Assembly (NCBI GenBank): GCA_003988855.1
Contig: QYAI01000069.1
Span: forward strand, 1 to 64,000
Origin: Arachnopeziza araneosa
Taxonomy: Eukaryota; Ascomycota; Leotiomycetes; Helotiales; Arachnopezizaceae
Direction of reading: 5' to 3'
DNA: 64,000 nt
Shown: in pieces, positions 21,982 to 34,072 of the stretch
Layout: every line of letters begins with the position of its first letter
Position numbering within the stretch: the stretch's first letter is position 1
Notes under the pieces: generated by a model
Seen by the model: the letters and a program-made list of their open reading frames with translations, nothing else
The model's database searches: none
Told to the model about the DNA's origin: nothing
Program-made: the position numbers and the translations under genes

Positions 21982-24061
21982 CTACAGTTTTGCTTTACAG
22001 CTTCCAATCGTACGTGTATCATTGCCTGAATTCCCAACTTCTCTTAAGAATAACTCATTATTCGTTATTGCTCTTGTGGGCAATTTGGATCCGCCACAAT
22101 ATGTTGCTCCAATACAAACTCCTGTAGGACAACAAGAATCCACAGCACAGACTTCTCCTGTTCCACAATCGCTGGTTACACTACAAGGAGGAAGTATCAA
22201 ACATAGCGTAGCGCCATCGACGCAATACCTAAATTCAGAGTTAGCTATTAGGTCACAGAACTTTTTTTTCCACTAACCCAGTGTCCTCCGTTGTGGTAGC
22301 ACAGACACAAGTTCCCCCTGGACCACATGTAGTGAAGGTCGAGCATGTTTCGCCGGTACAAGCACTGCTTGTGCAAGCTCCATTGATACATTCTCCTGTA
22401 GCGCACTAAATACCAAACAGTCAGTATATATTTTCTGGAGGATATTGAAAATAAAGCATGGATTCAAGTCGCGATACGATTATGAATTTGAAGATACATA
22501 CCACATTGCCACAAGAACCACAATTCTCAGGATCAGTTAGTAACTCTGTACTACACGGCTTCGGCTGCTGACAAACAGGCTCAATCAGGCTGTTGACTCC
22601 AGGTAATGCCGCTGCAGTGAGCATATTGCAGAGGATAGTCGCTCCAAATATACTCATAAATTCTACTTCGGGTGCAACATCAGGACTTTGGATATACATA
22701 GCGGATACACAGGATGTGATCAAGTTAGGAGCGAAGTTCTCTGTCATGGGCAAGTTAAACCCGTCATCGCAAACTGCCATATTGACTTCAGCGACTAGAT
22801 TGTCAGCGATTTCAGGGCTCGAGAGATCGGCAAGGTAATCGATGAAAAGGTCAGCGAAGATTAACCACTCAGGAGTCGATGTTGGAGTGGCTGCAGTTTT
22901 TGTGTGCGAAGTAGTTGAAGAGCTAGTCTTCTTTGTAGAAGAGCTGGTCTTTTTGGTGGAAGAGCTAGTCATTTTGGTAGAAGAGCTAGTCTTTTTGGTA
23001 GAAGAACTGGAGGTATGCAAGCTCGAAATTGTCTTTGTGGAAGTTGAAAGACGCGAACTGGAGGAAGTCTGTACACCGATATTTCAACGTCAGAATAATA
23101 CTACAAACGAAGTAGAATGGATAGACTAGGAGTTTTGTGAGAATCCAGATAGGTTTGAAAACCTAGGGGATGATAGAACACGTATACGGGGGTCTAAATT
23201 CTTGACGGGAAAGGTAATTCGAATATGTTAAAGACTCACAGTAGAAGAATGTATGGTGGAAGATGAAGATTTTTTGGTTGAAGAGCTGGAAGTGCTTTTT
23301 ATCGAGCTAGAGAGATGTGATGTAGATGAAACTTTCTGCGAGGTGCTGGAAGAAATGACTTTCGATGTGGAACTGGACAAATGTAAAGTAGATGACGATG
23401 TCTGTTTCTTAGAGGCGCTGGAGGAGGTTGCTATGGCCGAAGAGCTTGAGAGATGTGAAGTGGAAGATGAACTCTTTTTCGAGGAAGTGCTGGAAGAAGC
23501 CGTTTTCGATGATGAACTTGAAGAGTGGAAGCTTGAACTAGAAGTAGTCTTTCCAGAAGTTGATGCTGAAGTCGTCGTCTTGGTTAAGAATGAGCTAGAA
23601 GTCGAAGAACTTTTCTTAGACGTTGTAGAAGACGAGGAACTTCTTGATGTGGACGTTGTTGAGGATGTAAGGGTCGTCTGCAATCCTCGTCTGGCATGCT
23701 TTTTAGGGGTGCAACCTGCTATTGGAACCACCGTCGTATTGATTTGGTTATACTCTCCAAGTGTGTCGACAGTGATCTCTTGACATGAATCACTCAGCGA
23801 AATCACCTGCTTCAGCCACACCGCATCGCCAGCCAAAGATAGCTGATTTATAATGACAGAAGATGTATAGTTGGTCGGTCCAGAACAGACAACACTGTTT
23901 GAACAATCCAGTGTAATGCCGTCCGAATCGACAGCGCAGGTGGTATTTGGGAAACTGTTGAGATCGACACAGCTTACGCCTGAGCAAGTATACTGTAATG
24001 AAATAGGCTGACTTGGACCACAAGACGTGACAGTAGCATTGAGGGAGGTAGTATTACCCAT
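21982..24061 (-). CDS. Ser/Thr-rich, Cys-rich repeat protein, probably wall or secreted
   Basis: Four exons (24061-23240, 23068-22502, 22405-22278, 22228-21982) give 587 residues with all phases closing. The introns are 171, 96 and 49 nt. The N-terminal 140 residues carry a Cys-rich domain with many Asn sequons. A long linker of Ser/Thr/Lys repeats (SSSSTKKTSSSTS type) follows, partly as 21-bp tandem units, then a helical middle domain and a C-terminal domain dense in Cys (CATGECINGACTSSACTG and GEVCAVDSCCPTGVC). The layout is that of a heavily O-glycosylated fungal surface protein. Oddly, no signal peptide follows the chosen ATG (MGNTTSLNATV), so an upstream leader exon may be missing. The family is not recognised. 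Confidence 0.7.
22917..23000. repeat. 21-bp coding tandem repeat
   Basis: Four units of about 21 bp (GAAGAGCTAGTCTTTTTGGTA and variants) lie inside exon 2 of the Ser/Thr-rich protein and encode copies of STKKTSS. The unit is a multiple of three, so gain or loss of copies would keep the frame. Confidence 0.8.
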
Positions 24062-25209
24062 TGTGCTTGTGTGTAATATTTGAGAATTGTTGGAAAGATG
24101 ATGATGAATTGAAAGCGATTTTGCGAGCCAAGAGCCCGTATTTAACTTGTTCAATATCGAAATCTTTCTGTAGGTCCCTCGTGTTTGCATTCAGCTTTAC
24201 GCCATGGGGGCTTGAGAAAAGCCATACGGAGAACTCTACTGAGGCTTAGTTCTTAAAAATGGGGGTTTCCAGCTGCAAGCAAAACTAAGACAGGCGATAG
24301 AACAATGTAGTTCAATGCGAGCAGTAAAAATGAGTGACTAGAATTGGAAATCCGCAGTATGATTATCTCTTCATTACACGCACAGAGAGATTAGATTGCT
24401 CATTGAAAGCACAATCCAAGGACCAAGGACGAAATTGATAATCTTCAGTTGATTTCACTCCGTGGACACGACGTGGAAACTGAATATCCATTTCCATACT
24501 TTCTTGCTCCCGCTTCTGCACTTGACTCCGCCGCCCCCAGAGCAGAACTCGGTCTACGCACTAAACTTGAAATGGTGATCGAAGACGCGTCTTTAGCCAC
24601 TTGCGCTCATTTAGGAATTCTGAGACCAATATTCTATGGTAGGGCTGAGAGGGGGCGGAGCTAGTGCAACATTGAAAGTATCCATAGGGCTGAGACGAGA
24701 GAGCGCTTGATACATGGAGCCGATAAGCCCCAAATTCGAGACTTGTTGACCAATCGAGTTACACCGCTACCTCATTCCGTTCCGATAAAAGCCGCGCAAC
24801 TTGGCGATCAAGTTGTTAACTCCGTAGACTCTTATTGCTCAGCCTTCGCTAGGGCGTCAGGGGTATTTGGTTCGTTAGCAACAGCAAAAACACCCCCAAA
24901 TGTCTTTACTTCGGCACTGAACTTTTCTTTCAAAATTATACCGATAAACTCCGAGAATTCCTTTCAATGAGGTCTCTTCTTTGGAACCGTAAGTGGTACG
25001 GCCCATAGGCGAATCGTTTGAAGATATAATCTATATAATCTCAGACAACAATTTTGCTTGTGGAAGTCTATTTCCGTCTTTGATTCTGAGCAGTCGCTGC
25101 TGTAACCTGAGCTGGACCCTGAGCCTTCAGCGTGCTAATGAGTGGGTTGGACTTTGCTCAGCTGGTGAAGGGCGGTCCCCTTCCCCGTGAATCGGCCATA
25201 GTTTCTATG

Positions 25210-25871
25210 TTATTTATGTTTGGAATTATGCAGATCCTCCTACCTACAACATAGCTACCCCTCTATTAAGATATCGTGACGGTATATATTCTCATTCCTC
25301 TATCGACGAAATTGGAAGCATTGCGGATGCTAAGGCTTCTTTTACGATTTGGCCCCAAGACTGGAGTAGCATTGGCAGTCTTCATGGGGTGTTGCCTCCC
25401 TCCACAAGATAAGAAATTAGGTCTCAAGATTTATACCTGGATAATTGGAGTGCTTCCTCTGAAGTTGTACCCATAGCGAATTTCGAAGCGTGGTGGAGAA
25501 TGATTTTTGGGGACACACTTTCACGCGAAGCACGTATTGACTCTGTTCAAAGGGATAAGGAACGTATACCTCCACCAGATCGCGAAGGAGTGGAAAAGCT
25601 ATGCAGACATCTAACGGAGTATCTGCAGATCCAGGTACACGATGGAAGGCAGATGTTTAAGACGCACGATGGGAGGCTGGGGCTTGCTCCACCCGGTGCC
25701 GAAGCTGGTGATTCAATTTGTCTCCTTCCGGGAGGTGATGTGCCGTACATTTTGAGGGAGGTAAACGCGGGAATATGGGGTTCCATTGGAGAATGCTATC
25801 TCCACAAGATGATGGATGGGCAAGTACTTGCTAGAGTTGATAATTCTCTCGAGTTTGTTGTACGTGGTTAA
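25210..25871 (+). pseudogene. HET-protein C-terminal relic
   Basis: The frame ending at 25871 has the C-terminal block typical of HET proteins: FKTHDGRLGLAPPGAEAGD, then SICLLPGGDVPYILR and GECYLHKMMDGQVL. The same frame stays open upstream to about 25210 except for one TAA at 25410-25412. No HET core (the LSHCWG and WID blocks) was found between 24250 and 25200, although scattered open segments occur there. It is therefore a truncated copy, unless the missing half is hidden by introns that I could not resolve. It is not closely similar to the intact HET gene at the left end. Confidence 0.65.
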
Positions 25872-27364
25872 AAAAATATAATGTGACTATTCCGCACCTC
25901 AAAGTGATTGTACCTGACGTACTATGCCTTAAGTACCATGAGACAGCTAAGACTATGTGGAGATTTATCCTCAAGACGTACGCGATGTGGAAAGGTCGTC
26001 ATCGCCAATACCTGAAACTAATTGTCAGTACTGGCTTCCTTGACTGGACTCGGAGTTGCCAGAAGAGTGAGAGACCCCGGTCAGATCAACGTTGCTTGTC
26101 CACTGCCCACGAACGAAGAGGCAGATTGCTTAAATTTCACTCACCCTGCTCGTACTGATCTCTTGTTCAGTGCTGTAGATAGAAGAGGAGACTCTGTATT
26201 GTATGGTGAAGGTCAATCAACATTGGAAGATGCCAAGAACTTATGATAGCGCGTTATAAGTAGCTGTAGCAACTTAAAGCTTGATGACAAGACATATGAA
26301 AAGGAAGGAGAGTTTTCTTACTTGCAAGTAAATACCCATGTCTGAGCTATCATATTCCACCCTCTCTCTTCTTCAACTGATTCTTCAGATCCGTTGCCCA
26401 ATCAGGCAACACCACCACCCTTTCAGTCTTTACTTATGCTCCCAAGCTCTTCGAAATCTCTCCTTGAGACAAAATTGATATTTTTAACTTGGTCTTGGGA
26501 TCTCAACTATATACCACAAATTTGAGAGGCTAGCTAGATGATTTAAACTCAAACCGATATCTTGTGGACCTCTTTGGGTTTGATTTCTGTCCTTTTTTCT
26601 GACCAATACATAGCCAAGTGCATTTCAAAAGAACATTGGCAACCGCCATCCACTAGCTTCAGAGCACTTGCAATCAGCTTTCAGTCTCTCTCTCTCTCTC
26701 TCTCTCATACATTGTTCGAAGACTTTTAGAAAACGCGCGACAGCTTCAGCTTTCATACATGGGGGCCAGCTACATCAGTAGGAATGGAAGAACAGAGAGG
26801 CCGTCCACAAACATCCGAGTTCGAAGACTCTGATGTCCAATATTCTTCTATATGCCAAAAGAGAAGACATACGGCTTGTTCTGCCCACGATATTCCACCC
26901 ATGTCAGAGATATATTCCCAACGTCGCTATATCCAGAATAGAGCCATCTTGAACCATCCCAATTAACCGCTTTCTCTGAGCAGTTTACGATGTACTACAG
27001 GCGACCTAGTCGGAATTCAGTCGAAACTCGGTCCAGCAAATTGTCCTCTTAGGCATTAAAACTTCATAACGTCGTCTTGTATCTTTGTCATTGAGTCGAT
27101 TGGTTGCCTCTGGCCTCGGCTCGTTGCTGAACCCCAAATTTCCCCAACTCCGAAGAGCTATGCAGCAGCTTTGGGATTGAGAGCTCATTTCCAGTCCTCG
27201 CCCTTCTCATAAATATGCAGCGACAAAAACGAAAGCCTGCGCGTCTGCGACGGCTATTCTACTCTCGAACCACATTGCGCTGAAAGGACGACCGGCGTAC
27301 ACCGCTTCCCGAAACCTCCACTGGCTCCCTCCTCCTTCGTCCACCGAACAAGCAGATTCATAAG
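25872..27364. other. Intergenic region with an unassigned exon-like segment
   Basis: A plus-strand segment at about 26030-26246 (ARRVRDPGQINVACPLPTNE ... EGQSTLEDAKNL, stop) has good protein-like composition but no start and no recognised family. The rest is promoter-like for the SDR gene and includes a (TC)11 run. Confidence 0.4.
26685..26706. repeat. (TC)11 microsatellite
   Basis: Eleven uninterrupted TC units lie about 660 bp upstream of the SDR start codon. Pyrimidine runs are common in fungal promoters. No further role is shown. Confidence 0.9.
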
Positions 27365-28538
27365 ATGACAGAATTAACGCACAACATTGTCGATTTGACG
27401 CGTCAATCAAAGCCGGTAGACCTCACAGAACCCTACGATCCTGCCTGGGTTCAAGGCAAGACAATCATCGTCACTGGTGGCGCTTCTGGCTTTGGAGCAG
27501 GATTTTCCAGACAGTGGGCCAAACATGGTGCCAATGTTATTGTGGCAGATATCAACGAAGTGCAAGGAAAGTCACTAGTCGAGGAGTTGAGAAAAACTTC
27601 GGAGCACTGTCACTTCATACGGTGCGATGTTACAGATTGGCAATCCCAGGTCAACCTCTTTCGACAAGCCGCAAAGCTCAGCCCACATGGAGGAATTGAT
27701 AGTGTCGTTGCAAACGCAGGAATATCACGTCATGGAATGCCGTTTAATGTCACCGGAGACTTGGATGTGGAAGAGCCGCCCAAGCCGGATTTCAAGGTTG
27801 TAGATATCAATTTGATGGGAGTGCTGTACTCTGCACGACTGGCATGTTTCTGGCTGCCCCGAAATCCCAAATCACAGAAAGCAACACCTGCCGTTAATCC
27901 AGGAAAGACTGCGTACACTCCGGATAGACATTTGTTGTTGATTGGCTCTGTGGCATCTATTGCTGGTATCAATCTGACAGAGTACGGTGTTGCTAAGCAT
28001 GCTGTGTTGGGCTTGTTTCGGTCACTACGTCTGACAGCATTTGAAGATGGTATTCGAGTTAATAGTAAGTTTGCAGCTCGTGCTCTGATCACCATTGACC
28101 TTCTCTAGTCCTCATGCCATACTTTATCCACACTCCATTGATTCCAGCTTCTGGACGTGTCCTTCTCGCTGGGGCTGCAGTTGGCAAGGAAGAGGACGTA
28201 GTAGATGCGGGCACTCGCTTGATGGCAGACAACAGTATTGTTGGAAGAGCTCTGGTAATTGGTCCCAAAGTCAGGATTGATGAGGACTGGCAACTTCTTC
28301 CTAGCGATTCCAAGGAAGGGACCGAGACTGCTATCTGGGAAGCTTTTGCTCATGACCATGAGAACGTTGGTGAGTTTGACGGCTTTTATTTTGGTTTTCG
28401 CTAACGAGAGAAGATATTTTTACCCAAAGATTTGTGAGGCTCTTGAATCGAGTGGAAGCTATGAAAGGATGGATTGGATGGACCAAAGATATGATTGGTG
28501 CTGTCACATATCCTGTCAGATCATGGTGGCAAGGATGA
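27365..28538 (+). CDS. Short-chain dehydrogenase/reductase
   Basis: Three exons (27365-28064, 28109-28369, 28414-28538) give 361 residues. Both introns are 44 nt with GTAAGT and GTGAGT donors. The Rossmann cofactor motif is TGGASGFGAGF near residues 38-48, followed by DINEVQG at the end of strand 2, CDVTDW, the NAG motif (ANAGIS), Ser in LLIGSVASIAG and the YGVAKHA active-site Tyr/Lys pair. The DIN after strand 2 favours NAD(H). Fungal relatives are annotated as 15-hydroxyprostaglandin-dehydrogenase-like, but the substrate cannot be deduced. The C-terminal 100 residues, split over exons 2 and 3, extend beyond the classical 250-residue core. Confidence 0.92.
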
Positions 28539-29014
28539 TAATCTAGTTGGGAGTATACGGCATTCTCTATAAAATTGATGTCACCTCTATGCATTTCGTC
28601 CTATGAGCCTATTAGAGTATCTTACAATGTGACTTGAAACAATAAGGCCTCCTCGAACGTGGAGGTTGCGAAGATACTTACCCCCCACCAATATCTGGAA
28701 ACTATTCAGTTGAAGTATACACTGTGAAAGGTCTAACGTTGTGACATACTTGTGAATAGGATTTTGGTGAGGCGAATCTTGAACAACTAACACTCTGGTA
28801 CCACCACTAAACGTGGTAGTTGGATTCGTAACCAATTGACATCTAGCAGTCAAAGACTCTGTAGGTATACTAGCACAAATTCTGTCCTTGCTCCATACAT
28901 TTGAGAGTACAAGTACAGTAAGCTAAGGCGGTCCGGATTCACAAAGAACTCATTCAGACATATATGACACCAAGGCTAGTACAAAAATCAATTGGCTGCA
29001 CTAGCCTTATTCAC
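28539..29014. other. Convergent 3' intergenic region
   Basis: About 475 bp lie between the ends of the SDR gene and RMD1. No coding segment was recognised. It should hold both 3' untranslated regions. Confidence 0.5.
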
Positions 29015-30572
29015 TCAATCAACCCCAGCATACAAATCCACCACAATATTCACTGCGGCCACCAGAATCTCTGCCGCAATCAGGACGATCACTGCTACAT
29101 GTTAACTAAATCCAAACAGCAAGGAACAACTCACCAATCCATTCCAACTTCTCCCCATGACCGTGGCTCAGTTGGTCTTTCAACACCGCCAACAAGTCTG
29201 CAATGACATCCAACCTCTCTGTTAACAAGCTCACTCGTTGATCCATCTCCAAATAACTTCTCACAGCCTGATATACTGGCTCCAGTTGCGGTTCTAACCA
29301 AAATATCTCTGGGGTATCAAGGACTGATCCATTCAAGTGTATATTAATCCGTAGGATAAACAGCTCTCCGATCTGCATATTAATCTCCTTGCTATTTAGA
29401 GCAATCTTTCCTGTTGTGGCAATCTGGCTTGGGATATCTTTGCAGGCTTCAATTGTATTATCTACTAACTCCTCAAATAGTGATGTCTATTTTGTCAGCC
29501 ATGACCCAATGGAGGAAAGACTAGATACCTTTACAGACTGCGCCAAGGCATGGGAAATAGCCAGCTTTGTCATATATGCACCCTTATCCCTTAAGGTGAT
29601 AAAATCATTGTATATTCGAGCCTGATACTCCCTTGTGTAGTAGAAATTGAAGCATTCCGTCTCTACATCATCCGGAGCCAACTTCTCGTTCTCGAATTTC
29701 GCAATTTCTTTCAAAAATCGTTGCTCATGCTGTAATGACATACCCCATATGACCACAACGCCGTAATCGAACAGGAAGATCTCAGGAGTATGGACTTGAG
29801 TGTCGAAATCGAGATTTTGTTCCGTATTGATGCTATCATCTTGCAAATTTCTCTCTCCATGGATCGGTATATTTTCCTCTCCATTGCTCAAACTCGTATC
29901 CCCACCTTCAGTATGCAGATCAATGAGATCCTCCCTCCGATGCCTATTCTTGTTCTCAATCTCAACGACGCTGTCCGAGTGTCTCCTTTCATGTACTGGC
30001 ATGGACTGAATTTCCATAGTCTTCGTTCCATCCTTTTCGTAATTGTATGGAGTGTATATGCACTCATCCACAAGCTTCGGATTCGCACCTCTCGTCTTGC
30101 CTCTGCCTTTCAAAAACCGCATCATATTCTCCAATTGATATTTGTTGGCAGTGCAATATGCAGTAACTCGCGGTAATCGATCTCGATCGGCCTTCCCAAG
30201 CCTTGCAGCGTCTCGTCGCGCTGTAGGGTCCTTGATTCGGGTGTACTGAGAGTAAACTTCTCTGCCACTCTCTTCGTCAGGTCCATCTTCGCCGAAGTCA
30301 GGATTGGGGAGGAGCTTGAGCTTCTGTGCATTCTTCGTCGTCCGTTGAGGTCCAATCTTGGGCATAGGGCCGCCGGATACAGACACAGGTGCACCTTGGC
30401 TATTTCTGCGACGAAGTCGGCTATTCAGCGCGGAAAGCATGGGCTGCTGAGATGGCGAGCCCTGCACAGGAGGTGCCGGGCGATTGCTCGTAGCACCATC
30501 AATGACGATTACAGCTGGATTTGGGCTGAAGGTGACATTGCGAGGGAGGAGAGGAGCATTCTCCCCAGGCAT
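29015..30572 (-). CDS. RMD1: RMD1-type DUF155 protein
   Basis: Three exons (30572-29529, 29486-29135, 29091-29015) give 490 residues. The introns are 42 and 43 nt. A disordered Pro/Ser/Arg-rich N-terminus precedes the DUF155 domain, which begins around RLPRVTAYCTANKYQL and continues with IFLFDYGVVVIWGMS, FNFYYTREYQARIYNDFITL and HALAQSVK. A hydrophobic C-terminal segment spanning the last splice (WIVIVLIAAEILVAAVNIVVD) is a membrane anchor. The family (yeast Rmd1/Rmd8, Sif2/Sif3, mitochondrial RMND1) is membrane-associated. Yeast RMD1 is needed for meiotic nuclear division, and Rmd8 and relatives have related roles. The last exon is only 77 nt and is needed to complete the anchor. Confidence 0.93.
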
Positions 30573-30993
30573 GGTTGCGGCGGTACTTGAGCAAGGGCCA
30601 GCGTCCTATCCTTTATAGTCAATTAGCTTGCCGCAGACATTCCTAGGTAGCCGAGGATCAAGTTGGGTCCTTGAAGAATCAATTGAGCCAAAGGAGGAAT
30701 GTTATCTAAAGAACTTGTCCTTCGTTTGTGATGATGTTATCTGGAAAACGTCTGTGCACGAGGTGGCAGCTCTCTCCTCCGGGCATGGCATGGGTTTGAG
30801 GAATGATAGCGATCGATGGGGCTAAAGAGCATGAAATTCGGCTCGAACTTTGGCCGATAATTACTCGTACACGCTTTGGGGTTTCAGGCTGCAAGGCTAC
30901 CAGTCCAGCTCTCGCTCTAGGCTTCCAAGTCAGAGGTCAAGGTCGCTTTCAGACTCACTCTCCTTTGTCAAACTCCCTATCCGCTCTCCTACC
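30573..30993. promoter_or_regulatory. Bidirectional promoter interval RMD1 / Zn2Cys6 factor
   Basis: This 420-bp interval lies between divergent start codons and must hold both promoters. The plus-strand frame is open upstream of 30994 through a Ser/Arg-rich stretch. I treat that as leader because the later ATG has a better context and matches the short N-termini of the family. No specific binding site was identified. Confidence 0.5.
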
Positions 30994-33073
30994 ATGTCTC
31001 TATCGCCATCTCAGCCAGAGACATCAAGTACAAGTACCTCTAGCGACCGGCAGAAACATCCGTGTGTGCCATGCCAGAAGCGAAAGGTCAAATGTGACCG
31101 CAATGACCCCTGCATGAATTGCCTGAAAGCTGGGAAGGACTGCATCTCTACTTCATCTCTACCACCAAGAATCAGGAAAAGGCGCTTTCCTGAAGCTGAG
31201 CTACTCGCTCGTTTAAAGAGATATGAGGAACACTTACGCCGCTATGGGGCAGACATTGACGCCATCAACAATGAACACCTCGTGCCCACTAAAGCTTCAG
31301 CCAAGCCTATCCCCCAAGAGCCTGTTCATGAAGCTATGAGATCATTAGCGATTCGAAGGTCCCTCAGACACATGGAAAGGTGTGCCGAATCCATTTAAAT
31401 TCGACCACGGCTAATGTAGCGGTAGCAATGTCCTAAATGGCGTAAATGAAGAGGTGAGTTTTCTCCGTTGCAACTTGGACTAATCCTAATCGGCCCAACA
31501 GTTTCGGGAAGCTCAAGAAATCCTTCAAGGATCGTCAGATGATGATGATTTTGAGGATCCTATCCTCAAAACATTTGATACGATAGACGAGGATGGATCC
31601 TTTATCTTTTCCATGCCAGCCCCGCAAGATATCCAAGAACTTCACCCTTCTACGGTCCAGATTTTCAGATTATGGCAAGTCTTTCTAGACAATGTCAATC
31701 CTTTGATCAAGATATTTCATGCGCCTACAGTCCAGCAGCAGATTCTTGATGCCAGTGGGAATATTCAGAACATTCCAAAAGGAACTGAGGCGCTAATGTT
31801 CGGCATCTATGCAACCGCCATATGCTCCCTAGATCATACTGAGTGTCTAAGCATACTTGGTGAAGATAGGCCAACTCTACTCAAGAGATTCCAAGCTGGA
31901 TGTCGGCATGCTCTACGCAAGGCTGGGCTGCTCAGAACATCTGACATCACAATACTACAAGCATTTGTTCTATATCTTGTAAGTGTTCTTCATGCACCAT
32001 TGAAACCACTGACTGTTTAGCTTTCATGTATGAACATGTCGATTGATCCTCGATCATTATTTTGCCTGATCGGAATCGCTGTTCGTATCGCCCAAAGAAT
32101 GGGTTTGAATTACGATGGTACCACTTATGGCCTACGTCCATTTGACATTGAGATGCGACGAAGATTGTGGTGGCAGATTCTAATCATGGACGTTCGCGTC
32201 TCCGAAATGTCGGGTGCTGGTTCATCTGTGCTGAACCATATCTGGACAACGAAGCTTCCCTGGAATATTAACGATAGTGATTTGTATCCCGATATGAAGG
32301 ATGCTCCAGCTGAGTACCCTGGACTCACAGAAGCGATGTATGTATTGCATAGATGCGAGACCACTCTGTTGATGCACAACCTTCGAGGGTCGCCGCTGTC
32401 TCTTTCGGACAAGGCCAAGGCAATAGACGAGTTGAAAGAGAGGCTAGAAACGAAATATATCAAGTACGGCGACAAGTCTGTTCCATTACATCTTATCACG
32501 ATCTTGATGACGCGATCATCGATTCTCAAACTTCATATGGGACCTCTTCACCCTCATACCATGTCTACACTGACCGATCAGCTATTCAATATAGCTCTGG
32601 AAATGATTGAAACCTGCACTCTCATGATGTCATCCTCAAACCTAAAGCGCTTCCTTTGGCATATTATGGCAAACATTCCCTTTCCAGCTCATATATACCT
32701 CGTCAGCTCTTTGAAAATTCGGACAACTGGACCATTGGTCGATCGAGCATGGTCTACAATAGAAGAGAGCATCAAGCTTAGAGAGTCAATACGAGAGGAG
32801 TATGACTACAAAATTTCGAGCACTCCGATGCATCTAGCTTTTTCAAACCTGATATTGAAATCCTGGGAAGCACGAAGCAAAGCGAATCCTGAACTACAAA
32901 TGTCAGACCTAGTATATGAGATGAAAATGCACCTCGAAAAGTGCCGAGAACCAAAGCCGGTGGATCAGTGGATGGATATGGGGAATGCCTCTTCGTTTGG
33001 GTGGGACAATTGGGCGCTGCAGATACCACTCGACTTACCGCTCGATAACGAGATGTATAGTGGCTTTAAGTGA
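30994..33073 (+). CDS. Zn2Cys6 fungal transcription factor
   Basis: Four exons (30994-31379, 31420-31453, 31502-31978, 32021-33073) give 649 residues. The zinc cluster at residues 24-50 is Cx2Cx6Cx5Cx2Cx6C (CVPC...CMNC), followed by a coiled-coil-like linker. The fungal-specific transcription factor domain spans roughly residues 190-480 (IFRLWQVFLDNVNPLIKIFH, then GIAVRIAQRMGLNYDG and MRRRLWWQI). The second exon is only 34 nt. If the 40-nt intron before it (GTGTGC, branch CTAAT, GTAG) is not recognised, an apparent stop codon makes the gene look broken. It is divergent from RMD1. Its targets are unknown. It resembles fungal C6 regulators of secondary metabolism or nutrient use in general layout only. 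Confidence 0.9.
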
Positions 33074-33466
33074 TCGATGTTGGAGATTCAAATTATGACT
33101 CACTCTTCGCTCATTTAGCTTGTACTTTAATATAACACCACTTTGGAAACTGTAAATTAAGAGGTTTATTGCTGGTAAAAATGATGCTGTTGTCAAAGTC
33201 AAATTTATTATAAGTTCAGAAGCCACAACATAGGTTCCTGTTTGTTTCCAAGACATGGATTTGATCTCATTATGACATTTGCATTATACCCTCCCGAATA
33301 TAGCTTATTCAAAAGCTGTCACGCTGTGAAAGTGGATTTTTTTAAGTTATTGCTTTCAGTAGCGATATCCATGTCTAACCACTTTCAACAAACTTTAAAG
33401 CAACGGCTCAGCCAAACTCTGAAGGTCTACTCTTACAAGCTCCAAAATTCCCCAGTACCCTCCCTA
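33074..33466. other. Convergent 3' intergenic region
   Basis: About 390 AT-rich bases lie between the ends of the Zn2Cys6 factor gene and the small secreted protein gene. No coding segment was recognised. An open plus-strand frame across the secreted gene is its antisense shadow. Confidence 0.5.
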
Positions 33467-33787
33467 TCATGTGAGTATGCACTTGTCTTCGCCGTGTCCA
33501 TAATCTGCGGAGGCACATTCTCCAATGGCATCTTTTGCCCCGTTGCCGCCGCAATAGTATCCCTCATTCGGAGCTACACCAGCAACATCACAAATGTATA
33601 AGGTATTCGTGTCACAATTGCCGTAGATGAGATCCTTCTGAATCCTGTTTCCGCACCATGTTCCTTTTGTACCACATGTACATGGTCCGGTGTCGCGAGC
33701 GGTGTCGACATGCTTCGGAAGAGCCATAGTAAGAGTTGCAAAGAGCATGAGGAAGAGGCTGACGGTAAGGGTTTGTAGATAAAGCAT
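33467..33787 (-). CDS. Small cysteine-rich secreted protein (effector-like)
   Basis: A single exon encodes 106 residues. A signal peptide (MLYLQTLTVSLFLMLFATLTMA) is followed by a short propeptide-like stretch and a mature part with eight cysteines: CTCG, WCG, NCD, LYICD, YCGG, ECA and KC. The CxCG...WCG...YICD order resembles the spliced small protein at 5294-5595, although the loops differ in length. Such proteins are typical effector or antimicrobial candidates. No known fold was recognised. The upstream region (33788-34072) is AT-rich. Confidence 0.85.
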   Translation of the reverse strand: MLYLQTLTVSLFLMLFATLTMALPKHVDTARDTGPCTCGTKGTWCGNRIQKDLIYGNCDTNTLYICDVAGVAPNEGYYCGGNGAKDAIGECASADYGHGEDKCILT

Positions 33788-34072
33788 GGTGATGTTTGAG
33801 GTTGAGATTGTTGTTGTTGCTAGAAGTGTAGCTGATGTAAGTTGTCAAGTCAAAAAGAACCAATCTTGTTTTACGTTTGAATGTTTTTGAGATTATAATT
33901 TACAAGTTTGATGTGGTTAATATACGTAAAATATCTTCTCGATCACTGAAGGATGTTAACAATCACTCAACGTGCCACAATAAAATTAGAGGCCAATATT
34001 CATTCAAGTGAATATTAAATTTTTTAATGAATCATAATTCTTTAAGATGCCAATATTAAATTTGTTATTGAT

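Noticed and set aside
23253..23783. Open plus-strand frame of 176 acidic residues
   Set aside because: It is antisense to the Ser/Thr repeat region of the minus-strand gene. The Glu/Asp/Val-rich composition is the mirror of Ser/Lys/Thr codons.
28780..28860. tRNA-like B-box sequence on the minus strand (GGTTACGAATCC)
   Set aside because: It has an extra base relative to the B-box consensus, and no acceptor stem or A box could be paired with it.
31380..31420. Frameshift or stop mutation in the Zn2Cys6 gene
   Set aside because: A 40-nt intron with good signals removes the stop and keeps the phase, so the gene is most likely intact.
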